The notes under the pieces are model-generated. The model saw only the letters and a list, made by a program, of their open reading frames with translations. It made no database searches and had not been told where the DNA came from. A stretch of DNA of 64,000 nt from Anaerolineae bacterium (GTDB taxonomy: Bacteria > Chloroflexota > Anaerolineae > Aggregatilineales > UBA2796), in NCBI GenBank assembly GCA_019637615.1, contig JAHBVJ010000014.1, positions 62,001 to 126,000 of the forward strand. Reading direction: 5' to 3'. The position numbers and the translations under genes were made by a program. Below, one piece after another: positions 33,064-40,756 of this stretch. Within the stretch, counting starts at the first letter, position 1. Every line of letters starts with the position of its first letter.

Positions 33064-33378
33064 TTAGTACAACGAAGCGATCGCGCCGATGGGGTTGGTG
33101 AGAAATTCTAGGATGGCCTGAATGGCGTCGATGACCGCGTTCACCGCATCGAAAAATGCGTCTATAATCGCGATGATGGGCTTCAGTTCGTCGAGGATCT
33201 TCTGGACGACCACATCGATGAACATATTCGCAAATTGACCGACCCAGCCGATGAAATCGAACAGAGGCTGCAAGAGGGCATTCAGCGCCTCTTTGATTAG
33301 ACGGTTGGCGTCTAACCAGCTCTGGATTTCATCCACCCACTTGAACAATTCGTCTAAGGGACCTGCTACTACTGCCAT
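33064..33378 (-). CDS. Amphipathic hydrophobic protein inside the WXG100-like array
   Basis: A 104-residue protein starting MAVVAGPLDELFKWVDEIQS. It is made of successive amphipathic helices rich in Ile, Leu, Phe and Ala with regularly spaced Asp/Asn (IIAIIDAFFDAVNAVIDAIQ), and it ends in NPIGAIASLY. There is no known domain, no Cys and no WXG motif. ACAGGAGATCGATAATC precedes the ATG. It pairs with the neighbouring 118-residue gene in size and character, and it could associate with membrane or form an oligomer. Confidence 0.6.
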   Translation of the reverse strand: MAVVAGPLDELFKWVDEIQSWLDANRLIKEALNALLQPLFDFIGWVGQFANMFIDVVVQKILDELKPIIAIIDAFFDAVNAVIDAIQAILEFLTNPIGAIASLY

Positions 33379-33440
33379 GATTATCGATCTCCTGTGTATC
33401 GATGCTTTCGAACGTTAGTGTGCCGCACCTAGCCGTGCGT

Positions 33441-33734
33441 TTAACCGAAATTCGCCGCGCCGTCGGTATCCGCGCCTTCGATGTCGCCCAGTGCGCCGCG
33501 CACATCGCCGGTCAGTTCTTCCAACAAACCTTGCCCGTAGAGCACGCTGTTGGCGACCTGCCCGCGCAGCGCTTCGCTCCACTGCTGCCCCGCGCGGTTG
33601 ACCAGCGCACCGCCGTCGATGATGTCGGCAATCTTGCGCAGTTTGTTGGCGACATCGCCCAGATATTCAGCGCTTCTGGCAAGGGCTTCCGCCATATCAC
33701 GCGCCGACTCTTCGATTATTCTTACATCAGGCAT
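33441..33734 (-). CDS. WXG100-like small protein without strict motif
   Basis: A 97-residue helical hairpin starting MPDVRIIEESARDMAEALAR. Helix 1 runs to about residue 38; the turn DGGALVNRAGQQWSEAL has Trp but not W-x-G; helix 2 contains VANSVLYGQGLLEELTGDVR. It lacks a signal peptide. The sequence resembles the less typical WXG100/DUF2563-like class, but assignment rests mostly on size and position. AAAGAGGTAAC precedes the ATG. It is the second gene of the array. Confidence 0.62.
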   Translation of the reverse strand: MPDVRIIEESARDMAEALARSAEYLGDVANKLRKIADIIDGGALVNRAGQQWSEALRGQVANSVLYGQGLLEELTGDVRGALGDIEGADTDGAANFG

Positions 33735-33762
33735 GTGTTACCTCTTTTACCTTGCCACGCGG

Positions 33763-34068
33763 TTAGGGGCGCTTGGCTTTGGACATGACGTAGGCGAATT
33801 GATCTTCAATTTGCTTTGCGCCATCCGAAGCGGTTTTGGCGGAGCGCTCGAAGTAATCTTGCATCTTCTTGAGCTTGGGGAAAACTTCGTCTTCCATCTG
33901 GGCGAAGAACTTTTCGGCGGCCTCGCCTTGCCATTCGCCACTGCGCAGCGGGTCGTACTTGCTGTGCAGGTATTGGATGACCTGCTCGACCGTCGTCGCT
34001 TCCTCGGTGAACATTGCTGCGATTTGCTGTAGTTGGTCGCTATCAGCAGATAAAACATTACTTGGCAA
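33763..34068 (-). CDS. WXG100 protein (WQG turn), first gene of the array
   Basis: A 101-residue canonical WXG100 protein: helix 1 LQQIAAMFTEEATTVEQVIQ, the turn LRSGEWQGEAAEKFFAQMED with W-Q-G, and helix 2 LKKMQDYFERSAKTASDGAK. This is the EsxA/YukE form of the family. The start is TTG at 34066-34068 with AGGAG seven bases upstream; the next in-frame ATG lies far inside. It heads the nine-gene array and faces the PPK2 gene across a 271-base spacer. Confidence 0.85.
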   Translation of the reverse strand: MPSNVLSADSDQLQQIAAMFTEEATTVEQVIQYLHSKYDPLRSGEWQGEAAEKFFAQMEDEVFPKLKKMQDYFERSAKTASDGAKQIEDQFAYVMSKAKRP

Positions 34069-34228
34069 TGTCGGACTCCTTTCGTGGATTTAGATGCTTG
34101 CCCCCGCCTTTGAACTAGTCGATATAGTGCCAAATTGGAGGGTAAATCGTGACTCTAAGCATATGAGCGATCAGGATGCGAGTCAATTCAATTTCGTAGC
34201 TAAAGTTATAAAAGATTGTAAATGTCAT

Positions 34229-34244
34229 ATGAATCGTGATTCAT
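34229..34244. promoter_or_regulatory. Dyad between divergent WXG100 array and PPK2
   Basis: ATGAATC-GT-GATTCAT, seven-base arms exactly inverted, in the 34069-34339 spacer that must hold both promoters. The surrounding sequence is AT-rich. It could be an operator for either direction. Confidence 0.45.
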
Positions 34245-34339
34245 GTATTTCAGGGATCACTTAACTTGCACATTTCGTGGTTGGGAGCACAATTGTCGCA
34301 CTTGGATATTGAAAAGTTCGGCTATCAGGAGCACCTTTG

Positions 34340-35149
34340 ATGAGCAAACAAGCGCTGGTTCCCAAAGTAGAAGATAAAGTGCATTTGGATGAGTTCGATC
34401 CCGATTACACAGGTAACTATGCGGACGAGGACGAGGCGAAACGTGACCGCGACAAAGACCTCGAAAAACTGCGCGATCTCCAAGAGGTTTTCTACGCGGA
34501 GCAAAAGCATTCTTTATTAGTGGTATTCCAAGCGATGGACACGGCGGGCAAAGATGGCGTGATCGAGCATGTCTTCTTGGGGCTGAATCCGCAGGGTGTG
34601 CATGTGGCCTCGTTCAAGAAGCCCACCGAGGAGGAACTCGGTCACGATTTTCTGTGGCGTATCCATCCGCACACGCCGCGCAAAGGCATGATCAGCGTAT
34701 TCAACCGCTCGCATTACGAGGATGTGCTGGTGGTGCGGGTACATGATCTCGTGCCGAAGAAGGTCTGGAAGAAGCGCTACGACCACATCAACGCGTTCGA
34801 GGAACTGCTGCACGACAACGGCACCACGATCCTCAAATTTTTTCTGCACATCTCCAAGGACGAGCAGAAAAAACGCCTCGAATCCCGTCGTGACACGCCA
34901 AGAAAACAGTGGAAGTTTATGCTTGGCGATCTGGAGGAGCGCAAATTATGGGATTCGTATATGGAAGCCTACGAGGATGTCCTGAGCAAGACCAACACTG
35001 ACTACGCGCCGTGGCACATCGTCCCCGCCAATAACAAGTGGTATCGCGACTACATCGTGACCAAGACCATCCTCGATGCGATGGAGGAGATGAAGTGCGA
35101 ATATCCCAAACCCGCCGAGAACATCGCGGGGATCGTCATCCCCGATTAA
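34340..35149 (+). CDS. Polyphosphate kinase 2 family (polyP-dependent nucleotide kinase)
   Basis: A 269-residue cytoplasmic PPK2 that moves phosphate between polyphosphate and nucleotides (ADP/AMP to ATP in class III enzymes). The Walker A is AMDTAGKDG (65-73), Walker B lies in FNRSHYEDVLVVRVH (121-135), and the lid carries RRDTPRKQWKF. The HPHTPRKG segment is conserved in class III forms. AGGAG lies eight bases before the ATG. The gene is a single unit next to the WXG100-like array and a TIR-STAND gene; no other polyphosphate gene is seen, so the polyphosphate source is elsewhere in the genome. Confidence 0.92.
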   Translation: MSKQALVPKVEDKVHLDEFDPDYTGNYADEDEAKRDRDKDLEKLRDLQEVFYAEQKHSLLVVFQAMDTAGKDGVIEHVFLGLNPQGVHVASFKKPTEEELGHDFLWRIHPHTPRKGMISVFNRSHYEDVLVVRVHDLVPKKVWKKRYDHINAFEELLHDNGTTILKFFLHISKDEQKKRLESRRDTPRKQWKFMLGDLEERKLWDSYMEAYEDVLSKTNTDYAPWHIVPANNKWYRDYIVTKTILDAMEEMKCEYPKPAENIAGIVIPD

Positions 35150-35196
35150 GCGCGCTGCCGCATCACAGGGCGTGCTGTGTCGCGCCCTCCTGACCG

Positions 35197-37536
35197 CTAT
35201 TCACACGTCCCGCCCGCGTCCGTGATACATTTTTTCAACTCACCTGATTCCTCAATCAGACCCATCAGTCGATAGTACTTCTCCGCTTCGCACCAACACT
35301 GGATTGCCTCTTCGATCTTGTTATTATCTTTGTACGCGATCCCTAAATTGTACTGCGTCATCGCATAATCAAGTGGCGCGGCGCTAGGCGTCCGAAAGCA
35401 TAACGCTTGTTTGAACACGGTAATTGCATGATCGATATTTTCCAAGCGGTTTTCAATTAGCGCTAAATTGTGGTAGGCAGTGCCGAGGTTATTAAGTGTC
35501 ATGGCATAACTAAGTGGCATTATATTGGGAGTGCGGTAGCGTAAAGCTTGCCCATAGGCATCGATCGCACGCTGTAAATTGCTGACTGGATTCTCAATCT
35601 CTGCCAAATCAGCATATGCATTCCCAAGGTTATTTTGTGTGCCTGCATATTCTACAGGCGTACTATCCGAGTTATAGAAGTGCAATGCTTGGTTACTTGC
35701 GTCGATGGCTCGTCGTAGATTGTCAACACGTTCCTCGATCTTAGATAACTCGTAATAGGCAAGACCAAGATGGTACTGCACCATAGCATAAATGATGGGC
35801 ATGGGCTTTTGGCTATATAGATGAAAAATTTGTTCATAAGTATTGATGGCATTCCGAAGATTATGCGCTTTATTGTCAAATGGATAGCATTGAAACATCA
35901 TTCCTAACGAGAAGGCATACATAGTGAACAGACCAATGTCATTCCGTTTCAGTATTAGAGGTCTAACTTGACTTAACCACATTCGAAACTGTGTGAAGCG
36001 CCCTCGATTCACCTGAAAATTCGAACACGCGTTTGCGATCCAACATGCATATTCAGTATCATCTTTATCAATAGCTCGTTTAAAAGCTACTTCTAAATTT
36101 ACTGAATCACGCTCCAATGCAGCGTAATCTTGCTTCTCGTCATGTTTTCGTGCCAGAGCCTCAAAGTACTTGAAATGCGCTCTTAGTACGGAAACATCTT
36201 CTCCAACCGTCTCGATCACCAACGGATCGATCTCATAGCGCTCACCCTCAAAGCGCAGCAATCCCCAGTTACGCAGCGATTTCAGTGCCTTCCCGAAATC
36301 TTCCTCACCAGCAATCGCCTTCGCCGCTTCCGCTGTGAAGCCACCGCGACACACTGCCAGTTTGCGCAATACCATGATCGCCGTCTCGCCATTCGCACTA
36401 CTTCGCACGCGATCCACACTCCGCAGTATCATCTCATGGAGCGCTTCCTGTGCATCGGGACTCTTCAACGACTGGAGTTCCGCCAACACGTCATTGACTG
36501 TCATATCATTCAGCCAGCTTGCCGCGTGCTCCATCAGGCGCGGATGCCGATATGCTGCTTCCGCCAACTGATCCGCCATACCTTTCAAATCGCGTTCAGG
36601 GGCTTTTTGTGCCGCAAACTCCTGCATAATCTGTGTAGCAGCGCCTTTATCCGGCTGAACCAAACTGCGTTCCGGCGCACGCAGATCTAGCCATCGCATC
36701 CGACTCGTCAGGATGATGCGCGCTTGACCTCGCCATCGGTTCATCACGGCGCTGTATGCGGCGGGTTCGGGACAATCTTCTCCATTATCGAGCACTATCA
36801 ACATGGCGTGATTGTCCAATGCATCCCATGTCTGCTCGTCTGTCATTGGCGGCAATCCCAACTGCTCGCGAATCGTCGCCGCTAAGGTAGATAACGATGT
36901 GATCCGACAGTCGTGCCAGATCGCGCCATCAGCATAAGTTGCCGTGTTGACGATCTCCGCTGCCAATCGGCTTTTGCCCACCCCGCCAATCCCCGTAATT
37001 TGCACAATATGCGGTGCTTTGTCGCCATCCAGCACGGTACGCACCTTCTGCAAATCATCTTCGCGCCCATAGATCGGAATATCCAGATGCCAGCGTGGAA
37101 ATCCGCTGCTGATTTTGCCTTTCGGTGCTGGCGGAGGCGTGCTAATTGCTGTGCCACCTAACACCGCGATCAGCGTCGTGAGTTTGTTGTCCACATCACT
37201 TGTTAGGTCAGTGATCTGGCGAGTTTTCAGGTAGTACGGAATCTCGTCATCCTTCACCGCCTCAACTTTCAGCGTGTAGAAAGTCAGCTTGCGGTCAACG
37301 AACGTTTGCCACTCACCCTTGCAGTGTGTCGAGTCAAGACTTGCTTGCGACAACACGATGACGGCACGCTTGGCGCTGTGCAACGCTTCCTGAATCTTCG
37401 CATCCCACTCATCACCAGCACGTATATCGATGAAATCCACCCACGTATCGATCCCCGCCGCTGTCAAGCGATCATGAATCTTGCGCGTAATCTCGTTGTC
37501 TTTTGACGAATGGCTGATGAACAGATCGAAGGACAT
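35197..37536 (-). CDS. TIR-NB-ARC-TPR STAND protein (NLR-like)
   Basis: A 779-residue cytoplasmic STAND NTPase. Residues 2-125 are a TIR domain (DLFISHSSKDNEITRKIHDR), with the likely NADase Glu in SQASLDSTHCKGEW (E75). NB-ARC follows (about 155-345): Walker A GIGGVGKS (182-189), Walker B-like LIVLDNGED and RIILTSRMRWL. After a winged-helix region, several TPR units lie in the C-terminal third (NNLGNAYADLAEIENPVSNL; NNLGTAYHNLALIENRLENI). Bacterial TIR-STAND proteins are sensors in antiphage defence or signalling and deplete NAD+ on activation. The ATG at 37536 has AAGG six bases upstream. No defence genes flank it. Confidence 0.9.
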   Translation of the reverse strand: MSFDLFISHSSKDNEITRKIHDRLTAAGIDTWVDFIDIRAGDEWDAKIQEALHSAKRAVIVLSQASLDSTHCKGEWQTFVDRKLTFYTLKVEAVKDDEIPYYLKTRQITDLTSDVDNKLTTLIAVLGGTAISTPPPAPKGKISSGFPRWHLDIPIYGREDDLQKVRTVLDGDKAPHIVQITGIGGVGKSRLAAEIVNTATYADGAIWHDCRITSLSTLAATIREQLGLPPMTDEQTWDALDNHAMLIVLDNGEDCPEPAAYSAVMNRWRGQARIILTSRMRWLDLRAPERSLVQPDKGAATQIMQEFAAQKAPERDLKGMADQLAEAAYRHPRLMEHAASWLNDMTVNDVLAELQSLKSPDAQEALHEMILRSVDRVRSSANGETAIMVLRKLAVCRGGFTAEAAKAIAGEEDFGKALKSLRNWGLLRFEGERYEIDPLVIETVGEDVSVLRAHFKYFEALARKHDEKQDYAALERDSVNLEVAFKRAIDKDDTEYACWIANACSNFQVNRGRFTQFRMWLSQVRPLILKRNDIGLFTMYAFSLGMMFQCYPFDNKAHNLRNAINTYEQIFHLYSQKPMPIIYAMVQYHLGLAYYELSKIEERVDNLRRAIDASNQALHFYNSDSTPVEYAGTQNNLGNAYADLAEIENPVSNLQRAIDAYGQALRYRTPNIMPLSYAMTLNNLGTAYHNLALIENRLENIDHAITVFKQALCFRTPSAAPLDYAMTQYNLGIAYKDNNKIEEAIQCWCEAEKYYRLMGLIEESGELKKCITDAGGTCE

Positions 37537-37660
37537 GAGCATCCTTAAGCAAGTGGGTTGTTGGATGAGTGCGCTTATTGTATCACAAACATACGTCTAA
37601 GATTGCTTGTGAGATAGTACAGCCTCCCGATAATCGCGCACCGATCCCGTGCCCGTTGGT

Positions 37661-37701
37661 TCCCCCTCGTTGCGAAGCGGAGAGGGGGTCAGGGGTGAGG
37701 T
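37661..37701. repeat. GAGAGGGG/GGGGTGAGG hairpin repeat, copy A
   Basis: TCCCCCTCGTTGCGAAGCGG then AGAGGGGGTCAGGGGTGAGG: a pyrimidine-rich arm, a short loop, an AGAGGGGG arm and a GGGGTGAGG tail. Related copies lie at 55002, 55389 and 60563. Confidence 0.75.
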
Positions 37702-37705
37702 CAAA

Positions 37706-37738
37706 CAGGGCAGTCAAGTTGTGTTCCTGACCGCCCTG
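37706..37738 (-). terminator. Hairpin after the oxidoreductase operon
   Basis: CAGGGCAGTCA (37706-37716) and TGACCGCCCTG (37728-37738) pair with one mismatch. On the minus strand the stem is followed by TTTGA, just beyond the last vor-like gene. Confidence 0.55.
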
Positions 37739-37769
37739 CAAAAGTAAACGGTTCCTCACTAGCCGAGCA

Positions 37770-38342
37770 TCAGGCGTGACTTATGCTCGCCACCGCTGCG
37801 CCTTGCCGCTGCGCAAATTCTACGCCGCGTGCGATGGCCTCGTAATTCGCGGCGAGTTTGCTACGACGATGCGCTGGCAAATGTGCCTCTAGCGCCCCTT
37901 TGAGCGCGTCGATGCTCAAGATCGGGTAGCACACCAGCGTCGCCGCCAGCATGATCATATTCGTCATCTGCACATCGCCCACCTTCGTCGCCAGTTCCGT
38001 CGCGGGTACAGCGACCACGCGGAGATCGGTGCGCTTGTCGGGATGAATGATCATCGAGTCGTTGTAGACGAGCAGTCCGTCCGAATGGATCGTCGGCGCG
38101 AATTTGGTGTACGACGGCGTATTAAAGATCACGCCGACTTTGGGTTGCTTGACCACAGGCGAACCAATCGCAGCGTCGCTGATGATGACGAAACAATTCG
38201 CCGTCCCGCCGCGCATTTCGGGGCCATACGATGGAATCCACGTGACGTTGAAGCCTTGATCCATCGCCGCGTAGGTCAGCAGTTGCCCCGCGAACATCAC
38301 ACCCTGACCGCCGAAGCCCGCGAAAACAAATTCATGTTGCAT
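37770..38342 (-). CDS. 2-oxoacid:ferredoxin oxidoreductase, gamma subunit
   Basis: A 190-residue subunit of a four-part 2-oxoacid:ferredoxin oxidoreductase. The start MQHEFVFAGFGGQGVMFAGQ carries the GFGGQG motif of the POR gamma domain, followed by SYGPEMRGGTANC, the standard pattern. It helps bind the CoA-dependent reaction machinery together with the alpha and beta chains. The ATG at 38342 is 17 bases after the beta-subunit stop; the longer upstream frame overlaps the beta gene and was not used. Last gene of the operon. Confidence 0.92.
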   Translation of the reverse strand: MQHEFVFAGFGGQGVMFAGQLLTYAAMDQGFNVTWIPSYGPEMRGGTANCFVIISDAAIGSPVVKQPKVGVIFNTPSYTKFAPTIHSDGLLVYNDSMIIHPDKRTDLRVVAVPATELATKVGDVQMTNMIMLAATLVCYPILSIDALKGALEAHLPAHRRSKLAANYEAIARGVEFAQRQGAAVASISHA

Positions 38343-38359
38343 TTTGGTGCTCCGTCTCC

Positions 38360-39172
38360 CTATTCCCCTGCGTCCGCCGACACTGGAGTTTTCATCGATT
38401 GCACCGCGCTCGACACCTTGAAATCGCCCAGCGGATACACGGGCAGCATCTCCGTCTCGATCCATTTCAGCGCGGCGTCCGGCGTCAGCCCCCAGTTGGT
38501 AGGGCAGCTCGACAGCAGTTCGACCATGCTGAAGCCCAAGCCTGCCCGCTGCACATTGAGCGCGGTCAGGATGGCTTTCTTGGCCTTGCGGATGTTGGCG
38601 GGGTTGTGCAGGGAACGCCGCACAATGTACGCGCTGCCGTCAAGTTGTGCCAGCAGTTCACTCATATGGATCGGCGTGCCCGTCATGGCGACATCGCGCC
38701 CGAACGGGGACGAGGTGGTGTGCTGACCGGACAAACTGGTCGGAGCCATCTGCCCGCCCGTCATGCCGTAGATGGCGTTGTTGATGAACACGACGGTGAT
38801 CTTCTCGCCGCGCGCCGCCGCGTGCAGAATTTCCGCCGCGCCGATGGAAGCCAGATCGCCATCGCCCTGATACGTGATCACGATATTGTCCGGCAAGACG
38901 CGCTTGATGCCCGTCGCCATCGCGGGCGCACGTCCGTGCGCGGCTTCGCAGCCATCGACGTTGAAATATTTGTAGGCGAACACCGCGCAGCCCACCGGCG
39001 CGACGACGATGGCTTGCTCACGCAGGTTCAATTCGTCAATCGCTTCCGCCAGCAGCCGATGCGCGACGCCGTGCGTGCAGCCCGGACAGTAAAACGTCGG
39101 TACTTCCGCCAGCGCACACGGATACTCGTAGACGACTTCCATCGAGGCTGGCGCTGCAATAGTTTCTAACAT
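38360..39172 (-). CDS. 2-oxoacid:ferredoxin oxidoreductase, beta subunit (TPP-binding)
   Basis: A 270-residue TPP-binding subunit. YCPGCTHG (about residues 28-35) and a conserved GCAVFAYKYF precede the TPP motif QGDGDLASIGAAE followed by NNAIYGMTGGQ, as in KorB/VorA/PorB. It decarboxylates the 2-oxoacid and passes electrons to ferredoxin with CoA. The third codon (ATG at 39172) has AAGGGAGG at seven bases, so it is the better start than 39178. It lies between the alpha and gamma genes. Confidence 0.92.
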   Translation of the reverse strand: MLETIAAPASMEVVYEYPCALAEVPTFYCPGCTHGVAHRLLAEAIDELNLREQAIVVAPVGCAVFAYKYFNVDGCEAAHGRAPAMATGIKRVLPDNIVITYQGDGDLASIGAAEILHAAARGEKITVVFINNAIYGMTGGQMAPTSLSGQHTTSSPFGRDVAMTGTPIHMSELLAQLDGSAYIVRRSLHNPANIRKAKKAILTALNVQRAGLGFSMVELLSSCPTNWGLTPDAALKWIETEMLPVYPLGDFKVSSAVQSMKTPVSADAGE

Positions 39173-39185
39173 AGTCATGCCTCCC

Positions 39186-40268
39186 TTAGATGCCAGCCCG
39201 CATCAAGTCGTGCTGTTTTTCGTATTGTTCATGGATAACCGCTTCGATCTCGTCCGGCATCGGGATCACGCCGCCCATCCGTCCGTAGAAATGCACGGGC
39301 AAGCGTCCGTTGACCGCCAAGCGCACATCTTCCACCATTTGTCCGGCGTTCATCTCCACCACCAGCACATCGGTGATGCCTTGCGTGGTAAGCTCCGCCA
39401 GCCGATCCGACGGGAAAGGCCACAGGCTTTGCGGGCGGAACAACCCGACCTTCAGGCCATGCTGCCGTGCGGACTCGACGGCGCTCTGTGCGATGCGTCC
39501 CGCGCTGCCATACGCCACCACCAGCAGTCTAGCATCAGCGGTCATGTATTCCGTGCTGCGCTGTTCGGCGTAGCGGATTTCGATCAGGCGGTTTTGCAGT
39601 TTACGGTTGAAGGCTTCCGCCGCGTCCGCTTCGAGGTACATCGAGGAGATCACGCGTTTGGCGCGTCCCTTCGCGCCCGTCAGTGCCCAACTCGGCTCTC
39701 GATGGGAAATTGGCTGCATGGGCGGCAGTTCGGCGGGTTCCATCATCTGCCCGACCAGACCATCGGCGGCGATGATCACCATATGCCGGTATTTTTCTGC
39801 CAGTTTAAAGGCCAGTGTGGTGAAGTCGATGGCTTCTTGCACGGACGCGGGCGCGAGCACAATCGGGTGAAAATCACCGTGTCCTGCCGAGCGCGTCACC
39901 TGAAAATAATCCGCCTGTGACGGCAAAATGTTGCCTAAGCCGGGGCCACCGCGCATCACATCGATGATCACGCAGGGCAGTTCCGAGCCAGCGATGTACG
40001 ACATGCCCTCTTGCATCAGGCTGATGCCGGGGCCGGACGACGAGGTCATCACGCGGACGCCCGTACACGCCGCGCCGTACACCATGTTGATCGCGGCGAC
40101 TTCGCTTTCGGCTTGCAAAAATACGCGCCCCAGTTCTACCATGCGGCGCGCGAGATGCTCCAGTAGCTCAGTTTGTGGGGTGATGGGATAGCCATAGTAA
40201 GCCGTTAATCCGGCGCGGACGGCTGCTTCCGCCATCGCCACGTTGCCTTTTAATAATTCACGGCTCAT
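39186..40268 (-). CDS. vorB: 2-oxoacid:ferredoxin oxidoreductase, alpha subunit (VorB-type)
   Basis: A 360-residue alpha chain. YYGYPITPQTELLEHLARRM and VFLQAESEVAAINMVYGAA are the pattern of VorB, the alpha subunit of 3-methyl-2-oxobutanoate:ferredoxin oxidoreductase; KorA is the close alternative. The middle MTSSSGPGISLMQEG and the C-terminal VVEMNAGQMVEDVRLA are also typical. It binds the 2-oxoacid and CoA. It starts at ATG 40268, overlapping the end of the small ferredoxin gene. The divergent ilvE gene supports branched-chain 2-oxoacids as substrates. Confidence 0.88.
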   Translation of the reverse strand: MSRELLKGNVAMAEAAVRAGLTAYYGYPITPQTELLEHLARRMVELGRVFLQAESEVAAINMVYGAACTGVRVMTSSSGPGISLMQEGMSYIAGSELPCVIIDVMRGGPGLGNILPSQADYFQVTRSAGHGDFHPIVLAPASVQEAIDFTTLAFKLAEKYRHMVIIAADGLVGQMMEPAELPPMQPISHREPSWALTGAKGRAKRVISSMYLEADAAEAFNRKLQNRLIEIRYAEQRSTEYMTADARLLVVAYGSAGRIAQSAVESARQHGLKVGLFRPQSLWPFPSDRLAELTTQGITDVLVVEMNAGQMVEDVRLAVNGRLPVHFYGRMGGVIPMPDEIEAVIHEQYEKQHDLMRAGI

Positions 40269-40515
40269 GGACGACAACTCCTCCGGTGTGAACCCGGACT
40301 TCACGGAACACCGTGATGCACACATCGGGGCAGACGAGGGCACAGATGGCGCACCCTGTACACTTGTTGGTCGGGTCAACCAGCGCGGCGGGGTGATAGC
40401 CTTTGGCGTTGATCACCTCGTTCGACATCGCGATGACATGTTGAGGACAAAAACCGAGGCACAGCGTACACCCCTTACAGCGTTCCTGATCAATGGAAAT
40501 ACTCCCCTTGGTCAT
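40258..40515 (-). CDS. 2-oxoacid:ferredoxin oxidoreductase, 2x[4Fe-4S] delta subunit
   Basis: An 85-residue ferredoxin-like subunit with two Cys clusters, CKGCTLCLGFCP and CTGCAICALVCP, each followed by Pro. It carries electrons from the TPP site to external ferredoxin. GAGAGGAAGT lies before the ATG at 40515; a long upstream extension lacking this site was rejected. The last 11 bases overlap the alpha-subunit start, so the two are translationally coupled. First gene of the operon. Confidence 0.93.
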   Translation of the reverse strand: MTKGSISIDQERCKGCTLCLGFCPQHVIAMSNEVINAKGYHPAALVDPTNKCTGCAICALVCPDVCITVFREVRVHTGGVVVHEP

Positions 40516-40756
40516 ACTTCCTCTCTTTTGAATAAACACTATTTCTAACATCCTCACCATACGGCGATTTTGGGCGCGGCGTAGAGTACGTAAAGTCATA
40601 ACTTTGGCGCGTGTTTTGTCATGAAACCATTGATTTAGCCTCCCCCAACATAGCCTCTTTGCATACAGAATCAATGATGTTCTGCACTAGCGACGGGAGC
40701 TAGAGTTGCCTACGATCAGGGGAGAGGATACAAGACATGTTATAGAGAGATGAATT

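Noticed and set aside
37770..40515. Assigning the operon as 2-oxoglutarate oxidoreductase (korABCD)
   Set aside because: Gene order allows it, but the alpha subunit pattern and the divergent ilvE favour the branched-chain (VOR) type; KorA remains the alternative.
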